The translations under genes were made by a program, and so were the position numbers. From the NCBI GenBank assembly GCA_000437895.1, contig FR902161.1, positions 48,388 to 112,387 of the forward strand: 64,000 bases of DNA, written 5' to 3'. Of this stretch, positions 49,887 through 59,762 are shown in pieces. How positions within the stretch are numbered: the stretch's first letter is position 1; each line of letters starts with the position of its first letter. The DNA comes from Clostridium sp. CAG:914. GTDB lineage: Bacteria > Bacillota_I > Bacilli_A > RF39 > UBA660. A model generated the notes under the pieces. It saw only the letters and a program-made list of their open reading frames with translations. It did not search any database and had not been told where the DNA came from.

Positions 49887-50705
49887 ATGAAAATAATTAA
49901 ATATTTAGGATTATTTTTATTGATATGTTTTACTTTTTTTTATACTGAAAAAGTTGTTAATGTTATAAATAATAATGATGAATTAATGATTGATATTAAA
50001 GATAGAGCTATTAATTATGAGATAGAAGCAATAGATGCTATTATCAATGATGATACGATTATACCAGGTAAATATGGAAAAGTTGTTAATATTGATAAGA
50101 GTTATTATAATATGAAAAGTAGTAAAGTATTTAATGATAAGTTACTTTTTTATGACATAGTTAAACCAAATATTAGTTTAAAAGATAATAATGATAAATA
50201 TATTATTGGTGGAAATCCTAAGTTTAAAAATGTTTCTTTGATATATATACTTAACAATAATATTGAATCTAATATTAATTTAATTAATAGTATTAATTAT
50301 AGAATTAATATATTTTTAAATTATGAATTTATGTTAAAGAATATAAATATGTTAAATAGTTTGAATAATCATGATATATATAATTATGGTAATGATGGTA
50401 TTTATACTGAAGATAATGTTATAATGGGAAATAATATAATAAATAATAGGACTAATAATAGAAGTATATATTGTTTAGCGAGAACTAGAAATGATAATAC
50501 TATAAATATGTGTAGTAAGAATAGGATGTATACGATTATTCCTAGTATTGATAGGAATTATAGTGATATAAAAAGTAATATTAAGAATGGTAGTATTATT
50601 ATGATAAATAATATTAAGGAATTAGATGTTATTGTAAATTATATTAATAGTAAGGGTTATAATATTGTTTCATTGAGTGAACTTCTTAGTGAGGAAATTA
50701 AGTAG
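49887..50705 (+). CDS. Membrane-anchored, polysaccharide-deacetylase-like protein lacking the catalytic motifs
   Basis: 272 residues from ATG 49887, preceded by GGTGATTAC. One signal anchor (residues 5-22), then an N-terminal domain (25-95) with IIPGKYGKVVNIDKSYYNMK. The C-terminal part ends IVNYINSKGYNIVSLSELLSE, the usual last strand and helix of NodB polysaccharide deacetylases (G-Y-x-x-V-x-L-S-E-L-L). The fold start that should read S-L-T-F-D-D-G reads SLIYILNNN, and no H-x-x-x-H is present, so zinc binding and deacetylation seem lost. Very Asn/Ile-rich. Probably an inactive wall-associated relative. Lies upstream of mutS. Confidence 0.55.
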   Translation: MKIIKYLGLFLLICFTFFYTEKVVNVINNNDELMIDIKDRAINYEIEAIDAIINDDTIIPGKYGKVVNIDKSYYNMKSSKVFNDKLLFYDIVKPNISLKDNNDKYIIGGNPKFKNVSLIYILNNNIESNINLINSINYRINIFLNYEFMLKNINMLNSLNNHDIYNYGNDGIYTEDNVIMGNNIINNRTNNRSIYCLARTRNDNTINMCSKNRMYTIIPSIDRNYSDIKSNIKNGSIIMINNIKELDVIVNYINSKGYNIVSLSELLSEEIK

Positions 50706-50766
50706 ATTTTAAAAGGGATTTATGATATAATTTGTTTAGTCCTTTATGGATATAAAGAGGTAAAAT

Positions 50767-53310
50767 ATGAAAAGATGTGAAGTAGATAGAACTAAACTCT
50801 CACCAATGATGAGACATTATGTAGAACTTAAAGATAAGTATGAAGATACGATTATTTTTTATAGATTAGGGGACTTTTATGAGATGTTTTTTGAGGATGC
50901 TTTACTTGTTAGCCATGAATTAGAACTTACTTTAACAGGAAAACAAGCAGGACTTGATGAAAGGGTTCCAATGTGTGGTATACCATATCATGCAAGTGAA
51001 ATATATATAGATAAACTTATTAAGAAGGGCTACAAGGTTGCTATATGTGAACAATTAGAAGATCCTAAGATGGCTAAGGGTATGGTAAAGAGAGATGTTA
51101 CTGAGATAATTTCTTCTGGTACTATTATTTCTAGTAATTCTTTAAATGAAAAGGAAAATAATTTTATAGGTAGTATTGTAGATTTTAAATATTGTTATGT
51201 TCTTACTTATACTGATATTACTACTGGTGAATTATATTGTGAAATACTTGATCATAATAATAGTAAAGTAATTAATAAAATTATATTTTTAGGAATTAAA
51301 GAAGTTATATTAGATAGTAATGTTGATAAAGAAATATATCATAAACTTAGAGACAATTATAGAATTACTACTTCTTTAATAGATGATATTTATGAAGGTA
51401 ATGATTATGATAGGGTTATAAAAAATGTTACTGATACTAGATATATTCATGGCTTTAAACATCTTTTAAATTATTTGGTTGTTAATCAAAAAAGAAATAT
51501 GGATCATTTAGAAGAAATTGTTATTAAGAAGAATGATGATTATTTAAAGATGGATATTCATACAAAGAGAAATTTAGAATTAACTGAAAGTATGCGTAAT
51601 AAAGAAAGAATGTATTCTTTACTTTGGCTACTTGATGATACTAAGACTGCTATGGGAAGTAGAAAGCTTAAGTCTTGGATAGAATTTCCTTTGATAAATA
51701 AAGAACAAATTGAAAAGAGATATGATGTTGTAAGTATTTTAAATCAAGAATTTATTTTGTGTGAAGAACTTAGAAAGTATTTGTATGAAGTATATGATTT
51801 GGAGAGATTATGTGGAAGAATTGCTTTAAAAACAGCTAATGCTAGAGATTTGCTTCAATTAAAAAAATCATTGGAGGTATTACCTAAAATTAATGACATA
51901 CTTAAATCTATTAATTATAAAGAATTACCTGATGTTAGTTCTTTGTATCAATTACTTGTAGATTCTATTTATGAGAGTCCTCCAGTTGGTTTAAAAGAAG
52001 GGTATTTAATAAAGAATGGTTTTAATAAAGAGTTAGATGAACTAAAGGATCTTAGGAGTGGTGGAAAAGATTTTATAAGTAATTTTGAGATTCAAGAGAG
52101 AGAAAGAACTGGTATTAAGAATTTAAAGGTGGGATTTAATAAAGTTTTTGGTTATTATATCGAAATATCTAAAGGTAGTTTGCAGTTTGTTACAGAGGAT
52201 ATGCAATATGAGAGAAAGCAAACACTTGCTAATTGTGAAAGATTTATTAATCCTCTTTTAAAAGAAAAAGAAAAAATTATTTTATCTAGTGAAGAGAAAA
52301 TTATTAATTTAGAGTATGAATTATTTATAAGTATTAGGGATAAATGCTTAGAATATATTAGAGATATTCAGGAAATAGCTAAGATAATTAGTGAGATTGA
52401 TGTATTATCAACATTTTCTATTATATGTAGTAAATACAATTATGTTAGACCTATAATAAATGATGATAATGTTGTTAATATTATTGAGTCGAGACATCCT
52501 GTGGTGGAAGCATTTATTAAAGAAGAATATGTTCCTAATGATATAGTTATGGATGAAAATACCAATATCTTACTTATTACAGGTCCTAATATGGCTGGTA
52601 AGAGTACATATATGAGGCAACTTGGTATTATTGTTATTATGGCACAGATAGGTTGCTTTATTCCGGCTAAGTCTGGTACTTTACCTATATTTGATAAAAT
52701 ATTTACAAGAATTGGAGCTAGTGATGATTTAGTTAGTGGAGAATCTACATTTATGGTGGAGATGACGGAAGCAGGAAATGCTATTACTAATGCTACTAGA
52801 AAGAGCTTGATATTATTTGATGAATTAGGTAGAGGTACGGCTACTTTTGATGGAATGAGTTTGGCACAAGCTATTTTGGAATATATACATAATAATATTT
52901 CTTGTAAAACACTTTTTTCTACTCATTATCACGAATTAACTGATTTAGAAAAAACACTTCCTAATTTAAAGAATAAACATGTAAGTGCTAAAGAAGAAAA
53001 TGGAAATATTACTTTTTTACATAAAGTACTTGATGGCAGTGTTGATAAAAGTTATGGTATAAATGTTGCTAGATTAGCTAATTTACCTAATGAAGTTATT
53101 GATAGAGCGGATGAAATTTTAAAAGTATATGAGAAAAAAGAAAATGATAGAGATATTGTTATTCAAACTACTCTACCTCTAAGTTTTAAAAAAGAAAATA
53201 ATGAAATAGAAAATTATATTAAAGAATTAAATATTTTAGAACTTACTCCAATCGATGCTATAAATATTCTTAATGATTTAAAAATGAAGGTTAAGGATAA
53301 TGAGAGATAA
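50767..53310 (+). CDS. mutS: DNA mismatch repair protein MutS
   Basis: 847 residues. Mismatch-recognition Phe-x-Glu in YRLGDFYEMFFEDA near residue 38. Connector, lever and clamp domains follow. ATPase: Walker A ITGPNMAGKSTYMRQ near residue 605, Walker B SLILFDELGRGTATFDG near residue 680, and the signature STHYHELTDLE near residue 720. Binds mismatches and recruits MutL. A mutL gene is not next to it; instead murI overlaps its end by 11 nt. Confidence 0.98.
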   Translation: MKRCEVDRTKLSPMMRHYVELKDKYEDTIIFYRLGDFYEMFFEDALLVSHELELTLTGKQAGLDERVPMCGIPYHASEIYIDKLIKKGYKVAICEQLEDPKMAKGMVKRDVTEIISSGTIISSNSLNEKENNFIGSIVDFKYCYVLTYTDITTGELYCEILDHNNSKVINKIIFLGIKEVILDSNVDKEIYHKLRDNYRITTSLIDDIYEGNDYDRVIKNVTDTRYIHGFKHLLNYLVVNQKRNMDHLEEIVIKKNDDYLKMDIHTKRNLELTESMRNKERMYSLLWLLDDTKTAMGSRKLKSWIEFPLINKEQIEKRYDVVSILNQEFILCEELRKYLYEVYDLERLCGRIALKTANARDLLQLKKSLEVLPKINDILKSINYKELPDVSSLYQLLVDSIYESPPVGLKEGYLIKNGFNKELDELKDLRSGGKDFISNFEIQERERTGIKNLKVGFNKVFGYYIEISKGSLQFVTEDMQYERKQTLANCERFINPLLKEKEKIILSSEEKIINLEYELFISIRDKCLEYIRDIQEIAKIISEIDVLSTFSIICSKYNYVRPIINDDNVVNIIESRHPVVEAFIKEEYVPNDIVMDENTNILLITGPNMAGKSTYMRQLGIIVIMAQIGCFIPAKSGTLPIFDKIFTRIGASDDLVSGESTFMVEMTEAGNAITNATRKSLILFDELGRGTATFDGMSLAQAILEYIHNNISCKTLFSTHYHELTDLEKTLPNLKNKHVSAKEENGNITFLHKVLDGSVDKSYGINVARLANLPNEVIDRADEILKVYEKKENDRDIVIQTTLPLSFKKENNEIENYIKELNILELTPIDAINILNDLKMKVKDNER

Positions 53311-54013
53311 TTATATTGGTGTTTTTGATTCAGGAATTGGTGGAACAACTATTTTAAAAGAATTATTGAAATATTTACCATATGAGAATTATATATATTA
53401 TGCTGATTGTAAAAATAATCCTTATGGTAATAAGAGTGATAAAGTCCTTATGAAAATTGTTATTAATATAGTTAATTATTTTATTAGAAGAAAAGTAAAA
53501 TTAATTGTAATAGCTTGTAATACGGCTACGACTAGATGTATTGATAGGCTTAGAAAGTTATATCCTAGTATGTTATTTATAGGAGTAGAACCTGCTGTTA
53601 AGGTAGCTTGTGATAAGGGATATAAAAATATTTTAGTTATGGCTACTGAAGGTACTATTAAATCTTTTAAATTACTTAAACTTATTGATAATAATAAAAA
53701 AGATGGAGAAAACATATATCTTGTTCCTTGTGAAGGTCTTGCTTTTGCGATTGAAAAAAAGGATAATATTGCAATTAATAATATTTTACATAATGTATTA
53801 GATAAATATGTAACTTATAATATTGATGCTATTGTTTTAGGATGTACACACTATCCTTTAGTTAGCAATAAAATACTTGAAATAATACCCTCTGCTCGGC
53901 TTATTGATGGTAATATTGGTGTCGTAGAACATGTTAAACAAGTATTAAAAGAAAATAATCTACTTAATATTTCTCAAAATAGAGGTAAATTTGAATTTAT
54001 TACTACACACTAA
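53300..54013 (+). CDS. murI: Glutamate racemase MurI
   Basis: Makes D-glutamate for peptidoglycan. 237 residues, about 25 shorter than usual at the C-terminus. IGVFDSGIGGTTILKEL at the start, first catalytic Cys in IACNTATT near residue 71, second catalytic Cys in LGCTHYPLV near residue 182. Start ATG 53300 lies inside the end of mutS, so translation is coupled. The coupling of a wall gene to mutS is unusual. Confidence 0.95.
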   Translation: MRDNYIGVFDSGIGGTTILKELLKYLPYENYIYYADCKNNPYGNKSDKVLMKIVINIVNYFIRRKVKLIVIACNTATTRCIDRLRKLYPSMLFIGVEPAVKVACDKGYKNILVMATEGTIKSFKLLKLIDNNKKDGENIYLVPCEGLAFAIEKKDNIAINNILHNVLDKYVTYNIDAIVLGCTHYPLVSNKILEIIPSARLIDGNIGVVEHVKQVLKENNLLNISQNRGKFEFITTH

Positions 54014-54020
54014 AATTATA

Positions 54021-54047
54021 ATGATTGTCTTAGTACAGTCATTTTTA
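54021..54047 (+). terminator. Terminator after murI
   Basis: Imperfect stem ATGATTGT/ACAGTCAT followed by TTTT. Confidence 0.65.
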
Positions 54048-54150
54048 TTGATTAATTAATTGAAATGTGATACTATGATATTGTGATAGCTAATAAAGAG
54101 TTTAAACATATGTTTATTTAACTTTTTAGTTTGTATTAGGTAGGTGAAAT

Positions 54151-54795
54151 ATGGAAGATAAAAAAGTAAAAATTGTCTCTATAGCAATAATATTATCATT
54201 TGTATTACTATGTTTCTCTGTTTTCTTTTTAGCTAATAAACTTAGTAATGTAGAGAAAGTTGATTGTTTAGTAGAAGTTAAAAAAGTTGAAGATATTGGA
54301 AAAAATAATATATGTACTGTAACAGACTATAAATATATTCAAGATGATTTTAAATTATTAGCATCAATTACGATGTATAAATCTAATTATTATTCTATGG
54401 TACTTAAAGTAAATGATAAGAAGGTTGATATTAATTATTATACTTTAAATTCTACTAATCAATTGTTTAAAGAAATTAATTTTTCTTTTAAAGATAATTT
54501 ATTATTTATAGAATCTAATGATGGAGAAAAAATTGATGGTGATTATTTAGCTATTATTAGTAATACTGGTGATGTTATAGAGTCTATGGGTAAGAAAACA
54601 ATAGAATACGATTATAAGAATAAAAATATATATGTTACTACTCATTTTATTAGTATGTATGATTGTTTTGATTTAAATCATGATGATGAAGATGCTATAT
54701 ATAATATTAAGAGATTTAATTACCTAAATGGCATTTTAAGTGTTACTTCAGAAGAATACGTTACATATAAAGATGTATGTAAGAATAGAGTTTAA
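54151..54795 (+). CDS. Membrane-anchored protein of unknown function
   Basis: 214 residues: short basic cytoplasmic start (MEDKKVK), one membrane helix (about 8-28), then an extracytoplasmic domain with alternating beta strands and four or five cysteines (VDCLV, NNICT, YDCFD, DVCKN) that could pair outside the cell. It ends with TSEEYVTYKDVC. No family recognised. Monocistronic, between murI and the Ca2+ ATPase, with an AGGTAGGTG ribosome site and its own terminator. Confidence 0.6.
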   Translation: MEDKKVKIVSIAIILSFVLLCFSVFFLANKLSNVEKVDCLVEVKKVEDIGKNNICTVTDYKYIQDDFKLLASITMYKSNYYSMVLKVNDKKVDINYYTLNSTNQLFKEINFSFKDNLLFIESNDGEKIDGDYLAIISNTGDVIESMGKKTIEYDYKNKNIYVTTHFISMYDCFDLNHDDEDAIYNIKRFNYLNGILSVTSEEYVTYKDVCKNRV

Positions 54796-54798
54796 TTT

Positions 54799-54836
54799 AA
54801 AGAATTATGTCTAATAAATATAGTTCTTTTTTTTTA
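54799..54836 (+). terminator. Terminator before the P-type ATPase gene
   Basis: Stem AAAGAAT(T)AT/AT(A)GTTCTTT followed by nine T. Confidence 0.75.
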
Positions 54837-54867
54837 ATTCCGTAATACTTTTTACTAGGAGGCAATA

Positions 54868-57477
54868 ATGATTAATAAAAATGGTCTTACTAGTGATGAA
54901 GTCATTAAAAATAGAAAAAAATATGGTAATAATTCTCTTACAAAAAAGAATAATGATACTTTTTTTAAATTATTATTAGAAACTTTATCTGATCCGATAA
55001 TAAAAATATTGTTAATTGCTTTGGGAATAAAAACAATATTTTTAATTAAAGATTTTGATTGGTATGAAACAGTTGGTATTGTTATTGCAATTATGGTTGC
55101 ATCTTTAATATCTAGTATATCTGAATATGGTTCTATGAGAGCTTTTAATAAGTTAACAGAAGAAACTTCGTTAATAAAAGTTAGGGCTAAGAGAGATAAT
55201 AAAGTTATAGAAATACCTATTAATGATGTAGTTTACAACGATATTATTTTGCTTGGTGAAGGTGACAAAGTTCCGGCTGACGGAATTATTGTAAGTGGGA
55301 CTATAGCTGTTGATGAATCAATGTTAAATGGTGAAGCTAAGGAAAAATATAAAAAAGCTTGTATTGATATAAATAAAATTGAAGATGAGAATAAAGTGTA
55401 TATGTCATCAGTTGTATACAATGGTAGTGCTTTAATGCTAGTAACACAAGTTGGAGATAATACTATATACGGAAAATTAGCTCAAGAATTACAGGAAAAA
55501 GAAGATCCTTCTCCATTAAAATTAAGATTAACAGAACTAGCTAAAAATATTAGTAGAATTGGATATGTAGCGTCTTTTCTTGTTGCTTTTTCTTTTTTGT
55601 TTAATAAGATATTTATTTTAAATGAATTTAATATTTCTATGATATTATCAACATTAACTAATTATAAAATTATGTTTTCTTATATACTTGAGGCTATGAC
55701 ATTATGTGTTACTATTATTGTGGTAGCTGTACCAGAAGGACTACCTATGATGATTACTTTAGTTCTTTCATCAAACATGAAAACGATGTTAAAGAATAAT
55801 GTTTTAGTAAGAAAATTAATGGGAATAGAGACGTCTGGTAATATTAATGTATTGTTTACAGATAAAACTGGTACTTTAACTAATGGTAAATTAGAAGTTG
55901 TTGGTATTTTGTCTTCTTCTTTAGAAGAGATTGATATTAGAAAATTAAATTCTCGTATGAAAGAATTATTTATGGATTCATTATCAGTAAATAATGAATC
56001 TGTTTATGATACTAAAAATAATAAAATAATTGGTGGTAATATAACAGATAAAGCAATTTTAAATTATGTTAAATTATATAAAAGTAAGGCTAAAGTAATA
56101 AATCGGATGCCCTTTTCTTCTGAGAAAAAGTATATGTTTACTAAGATTGATAATATGGGTAATAAAATCAAGTTGATTAAAGGGGCTCCTGAAGTTATAA
56201 TTAATGCCTCTAATAGTTATTATGATGAGTTTGGAATAAAAAAGAATATTAGTGATAAAAATAAAATTTTAAGTAAAGTTAAAGAGTTATCTGGTAGTAA
56301 ACTTAGGCTTATTGCTATAGCAATATCTGATGATATCTTTGTGACAGATAATTTAAAAAATATTACTTTACTTGGATTTATTGTATTGGCTGATAGTATT
56401 AGAGAAAATGTCTTAGAAGGTATAAACTTGGTTAAATCAGCTTCTATTCAAACTATAATGATTACTGGGGATAATAAAGAAACGGCTGTATCTATAGCTA
56501 GAGAATTAAATTTAATAGAAAGTTCTGATGATATAGTTATTACTAGTGATAAGTTAGATAAAATGACTAATGAAGAAATTATAAAGATATTTCCTAAAAT
56601 AAGGGTAATTGCTAGAGCTATGCCTAGTGATAAGAGTAGACTTGTTAATATTGCTCATGAACAAGGTATGGTGTGTGGTATGACGGGGGATGGGGTTAAT
56701 GACGCTCCTGCTTTAAAAAAAGCAGATGTAGGTTTTGCTATGGGTAGTGGTACAGAAGTTGCAAAAGAAGCTTCTGATATTGTAATACTGGATAATAATT
56801 TTATGTCTATAGCACAATCTGTTTTATATGGAAGAACTATTTTTAAAAGTATTAGAAAATTTATTATATGCCAACTAACAATTAATTTATGCTCACTTAC
56901 TGTATCAATTATTGGACCATTTATTGGAATACCTGTACCTATAACTGTTGTACAAATGCTTTGGATTAATATGATAATGGATACTTTATCTGGACTGGCC
57001 TTTTCTTATGAACCAGCTCTTAATGATTATATGAAAGAGCCTCCAAAGAAAAAATCTGATCACATAATAAATAGATATATGGTTAGTCAAATATTAGTAA
57101 CTGGAATATATTCTTCTATTATTTGTATATTTTTTATGAAAAGTAGTATTATTAATAATATTTATACTCCTATTAGTAAATTAACAGCTTTCTTTGGTCT
57201 TTTGATTTTTATTAGTATATTTAATGCTTTATCAGCTAGAACTAATAGATTAAATATTATAGCTAATATTAAAAAGAACAAAGTATTTATTGCTATTATT
57301 GGTTTTATAACAATTGTTCAAATATTTATTATATATAAAGGTGGAAATTTATTTAGAACTCATGGTTTAAATATGAAAGAATTTATAATTATGTTTATTT
57401 TATCTATTAGTGTATTACCGGTTGATTTCATTAGAAAAATAATTATAAAAATGTTATATGGTAAGAGCGATGTTTAA
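54868..57477 (+). CDS. Cation-transporting P-type ATPase, PMCA-like (probable Ca2+ export)
   Basis: 869 residues. Actuator motif near residue 155 reads NGEA instead of T-G-E-S. M4 contains VAVPEGLPMM near residue 290. The phosphorylated Asp is in FTDKTGTLTNG near residue 332. Nucleotide-domain motif KGAPE near 435, hinge MTGDGVNDAPALKKADVGFAM near residue 610. M6 reads WINMIMDTLSGLAFSYEPA, like the N-x-x-x-D of plasma-membrane-type calcium pumps (IIB). Calcium export is the best prediction; Mn2+ is possible. AGGAGG precedes ATG 54868. Single gene. Confidence 0.85.
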   Translation: MINKNGLTSDEVIKNRKKYGNNSLTKKNNDTFFKLLLETLSDPIIKILLIALGIKTIFLIKDFDWYETVGIVIAIMVASLISSISEYGSMRAFNKLTEETSLIKVRAKRDNKVIEIPINDVVYNDIILLGEGDKVPADGIIVSGTIAVDESMLNGEAKEKYKKACIDINKIEDENKVYMSSVVYNGSALMLVTQVGDNTIYGKLAQELQEKEDPSPLKLRLTELAKNISRIGYVASFLVAFSFLFNKIFILNEFNISMILSTLTNYKIMFSYILEAMTLCVTIIVVAVPEGLPMMITLVLSSNMKTMLKNNVLVRKLMGIETSGNINVLFTDKTGTLTNGKLEVVGILSSSLEEIDIRKLNSRMKELFMDSLSVNNESVYDTKNNKIIGGNITDKAILNYVKLYKSKAKVINRMPFSSEKKYMFTKIDNMGNKIKLIKGAPEVIINASNSYYDEFGIKKNISDKNKILSKVKELSGSKLRLIAIAISDDIFVTDNLKNITLLGFIVLADSIRENVLEGINLVKSASIQTIMITGDNKETAVSIARELNLIESSDDIVITSDKLDKMTNEEIIKIFPKIRVIARAMPSDKSRLVNIAHEQGMVCGMTGDGVNDAPALKKADVGFAMGSGTEVAKEASDIVILDNNFMSIAQSVLYGRTIFKSIRKFIICQLTINLCSLTVSIIGPFIGIPVPITVVQMLWINMIMDTLSGLAFSYEPALNDYMKEPPKKKSDHIINRYMVSQILVTGIYSSIICIFFMKSSIINNIYTPISKLTAFFGLLIFISIFNALSARTNRLNIIANIKKNKVFIAIIGFITIVQIFIIYKGGNLFRTHGLNMKEFIIMFILSISVLPVDFIRKIIIKMLYGKSDV

Positions 57478-57490
57478 TATATAATAAAAT

Positions 57491-57538
57491 GAAGATAGAA
57501 TATGTGTTTTGTATACTATGTATCTATCTTCTTTTTTG
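57491..57538 (+). terminator. Terminator after the P-type ATPase gene
   Basis: Stem GAAGATAGA/TCTATCTTC followed by TTTTTT, between convergent genes. Confidence 0.85.
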
Positions 57539-57543
57539 TCTTA

Positions 57544-58098
57544 TCATTTCTTTACGATAACCTTTCTTGATGTTGTAGTTGTATTACCACTTTGATCTGT
57601 TACTTCATATTTTATTGTATATGCTCCCTCTTTATTGGTATTTATGTTGTTAGTGATTATTACTTTGTTTTGAATATCTGTATCATAGTTATCTGTAACA
57701 ATCACTCCACTATCTTTATATATACTATTAAGAGGGATTATTTCAAGAGCTTGTCCATTTAGTTTTATAACTGGTGGTTCACTATCTATTATATTTACTT
57801 CTCTATAGATATATTCTTCAATATCATCTATGACTACCATATATTTTATTTTATATGTACCAATAATACTTGTATTTAGATTACTTTTGTCAACAATAAC
57901 GTTATCCGTTATATCTTGATTATTATTAGTAACTTTTATTCCATATTCTATATATTCATTATAAACTTCTAATTCTAAAGGATTTGGACCTATCAAGTCA
58001 AATTTTAATGATGTGGTAATTTCTTTAGAATAAGTTATACCTAATATACTAATTACAATTATTAATAATGTAATAGAAGATAATATTATTTTTTTCAT
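57544..58098 (-). CDS. Exported protein with two DUF5011 Ig-like domains
   Basis: 184 residues: signal or anchor helix (residues 3-22, GITYSKEIT), then two Ig-like domains (about 32-105 and 107-183). The first closes with GTYKIKYMVV; the second has EPPVIKLNG, IYKDSGVIVTDNYD and GAYTIKYEVTDQSGNTTTTSR (quoted in part: YTIKYEVTDQSGN), a textbook DUF5011 ending. Related in plan to the 33.5-kb gene but with a cleavable-type signal. Probably a wall- or membrane-bound spacer protein. Single gene. Confidence 0.7.
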   Translation of the reverse strand: MKKIILSSITLLIIVISILGITYSKEITTSLKFDLIGPNPLELEVYNEYIEYGIKVTNNNQDITDNVIVDKSNLNTSIIGTYKIKYMVVIDDIEEYIYREVNIIDSEPPVIKLNGQALEIIPLNSIYKDSGVIVTDNYDTDIQNKVIITNNINTNKEGAYTIKYEVTDQSGNTTTTSRKVIVKK

Positions 58099-58151
58099 AT
58101 ATATTCCTTCCTTATATATTATTTAAAATATTTTTACTCTATTTTTTAACA

Positions 58152-58185
58152 TAAAAAGACTTAGTTTATAAAGTCTTTTTTATAT
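58152..58185 (-). terminator. Terminator after the SPFH gene
   Basis: Minus-strand stem AAAGACTT/AAGTCTTT followed by TT; lies just below the stop at 58200. Confidence 0.7.
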
Positions 58186-58199
58186 TAAATTTTTTATGA

Positions 58200-59087
58200 T
58201 TATTTCTTTTTATCAATCATTTCATTTATGGCTGTACCAAATGAAGCAATCCCTTGCATGTCAGATGGAATAATTATCTTTGTAGATTGTCCTTCAGATA
58301 ATTTACCTAATGCTTCATAACTTTTTAACATTAAGACAGATTTATCTGCTCCTGCCTCTTTTAATAATTTTATTCCCATTGCTTCGGCTTCTTTTATTTT
58401 TATTAATGCTTCGGCTTCTCCTTCTGCTTCTTTTATTTGTGTTTCTTTTTTTGCTTCTGCCCTTAAAATTGCAGCCTCTTTTTCACCTTCAGCAATTAAT
58501 ACATTAGATTTCTTTTCTCCTTCTGCTTGAAGTATTTTTTCTCTTCTTTCACGTTCTGCACGCATTTGTTTTTCCATGGCTTCTTGAATATCCTTTGGTG
58601 GTAAAATGTTTTTTACTTCTACTCTATTTACTTTTATTCCCCATGGATCTGTAGCTTCATCCAATATTGCTCTCATCTTAGAATTAATTATATCTCTAGA
58701 AGTTAATGTTTGGTCTAATTCTAATTCTCCAATTAAGTTTCTTAAAGTTGTAGCTGTTAAATTTTCAATTGCATTAATTGGGTTTTCAACTCCATAAGTA
58801 TATAACTTTGCATCAGTTATTTGAAAGTATACTACTGTATCTATTTGCATTGTAACGTTATCCTTAGTAATAACTGGTTGTGGTGCAAAATCTTTTACTA
58901 TTTCTTTTGCTGTTGTAATATTAGCAATTCTGTCAATAAAAGGTATTTTAAAATGAAGACCATTTGTCCACGTTGTATAGTATGAACCTAGTCTTTCAAT
59001 AACATACCTCTGTGCCTGTGGAACAATTTTTATACTTAGAATGATAATTATTAATATTATTATTAATAATATAATTACATAATTCAT
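58200..59087 (-). CDS. SPFH/band-7 (stomatin, QmcA-like) membrane protein
   Basis: 295 residues. N-terminal membrane helix (2-20), band-7 domain (about 22-180) with RYVIERLGSYYTTWTNGLH, the stomatin-type P-F-I-D motif and GVKVNRVEV-like WGIKVNRVEVKNI near residue 150, then a long Ala/Glu-rich coiled coil (about 170-250) and a short tail. SPFH proteins form large ring cages on the membrane and often hold proteases or NfeD partners. The nfeD-like gene directly upstream overlaps it by 1 nt, so the two are co-translated. Confidence 0.92.
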   Translation of the reverse strand: MNYVIILLIIILIIIILSIKIVPQAQRYVIERLGSYYTTWTNGLHFKIPFIDRIANITTAKEIVKDFAPQPVITKDNVTMQIDTVVYFQITDAKLYTYGVENPINAIENLTATTLRNLIGELELDQTLTSRDIINSKMRAILDEATDPWGIKVNRVEVKNILPPKDIQEAMEKQMRAERERREKILQAEGEKKSNVLIAEGEKEAAILRAEAKKETQIKEAEGEAEALIKIKEAEAMGIKLLKEAGADKSVLMLKSYEALGKLSEGQSTKIIIPSDMQGIASFGTAINEMIDKKK

Positions 59088-59518
59088 TATGTTTCCTCTA
59101 CTTCCTTAACTTTTATTTTAGTACTATTTATTTCTAGTACTTCTACAATACTATCTTTTGAGATAGTTTTATCAGCATATGCTGACCATAATTTTCCATC
59201 TACTTTTACTTCACCAATGGTATTTTTGGTAATTTTCTCAGTTACTATTCCATTCATACCTATGATTCTATCATAATTTGTTCTTTCAGTTTTAGATGTT
59301 AAATATTTTTGTAAGATATTCTTTGTAGAAAGTAACAATATAACTCCTAATAATATAAAAACGGCTATTTGAATTATTATATTATTGGTAAATAACGATA
59401 TAACCAATGTAATAATACCACTTACAATAAACCATATACTTACTAGATTAATTGTAAAGGCTTCAATAATAGATAGTAAAATTATTATTATTAACCAAAA
59501 TAATTGCATATTAAACAC
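59087..59518 (-). CDS. NfeD-like membrane protein
   Basis: 143 residues: three to four membrane helices in the first 65 residues, then a C-terminal OB-fold NfeD domain (about 80-140; MNGIVTEKITKNTIGEVKVDG with ISKDSIVEVLEINSTKI, quoted in part). Lacks the N-terminal serine protease domain of long NfeD forms. Typical partner of SPFH proteins, with which it overlaps. Proposed to regulate membrane-microdomain complexes. Confidence 0.9.
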   Translation of the reverse strand: MFNMQLFWLIIIILLSIIEAFTINLVSIWFIVSGIITLVISLFTNNIIIQIAVFILLGVILLLSTKNILQKYLTSKTERTNYDRIIGMNGIVTEKITKNTIGEVKVDGKLWSAYADKTISKDSIVEVLEINSTKIKVKEVEET

Positions 59519-59525
59519 TCCTAAA

Positions 59526-59738
59526 TTAATCTAATTTATTTTCATCTCCTTCACAATATGCTTCCCCCACTTTTTCTCCTTCAACGTATTCTTTTCCTAT
59601 CATTTCACAACTGACTTTAGTTACTGTATCTTTTAAATAACCTCCAAATATTTTAACTAATGCTATTGCTAGAACAGCAATTAATGACACTATTAAAATA
59701 TATTCTACAAGAGTTTGCCCTTTTCTGTTAAGCTTCAT
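59526..59738 (-). CDS. Flp-type (Tad) small pilin or pilin-like protein
   Basis: 70 residues. KLNRKGQTLVEYILIVSLIAV: the G-Q-x-x-V-E-Y motif at the start of the hydrophobic helix is that of Flp/class III pilins, with predicted cleavage after Gly. The C-terminal tail (VSCEMIGKEYVEGEKVGEAYC in part) is acidic with two Cys. It starts the unit with nfeD and the SPFH gene, 7 nt before nfeD. No Tad assembly genes are in the window; the A24 peptidase at 25.4 kb could process it. Own promoter at 59763-59791. Confidence 0.7.
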   Translation of the reverse strand: MKLNRKGQTLVEYILIVSLIAVLAIALVKIFGGYLKDTVTKVSCEMIGKEYVEGEKVGEAYCEGDENKLD

Positions 59739-59762
59739 TTAAACACCTACCTTATTAATATA

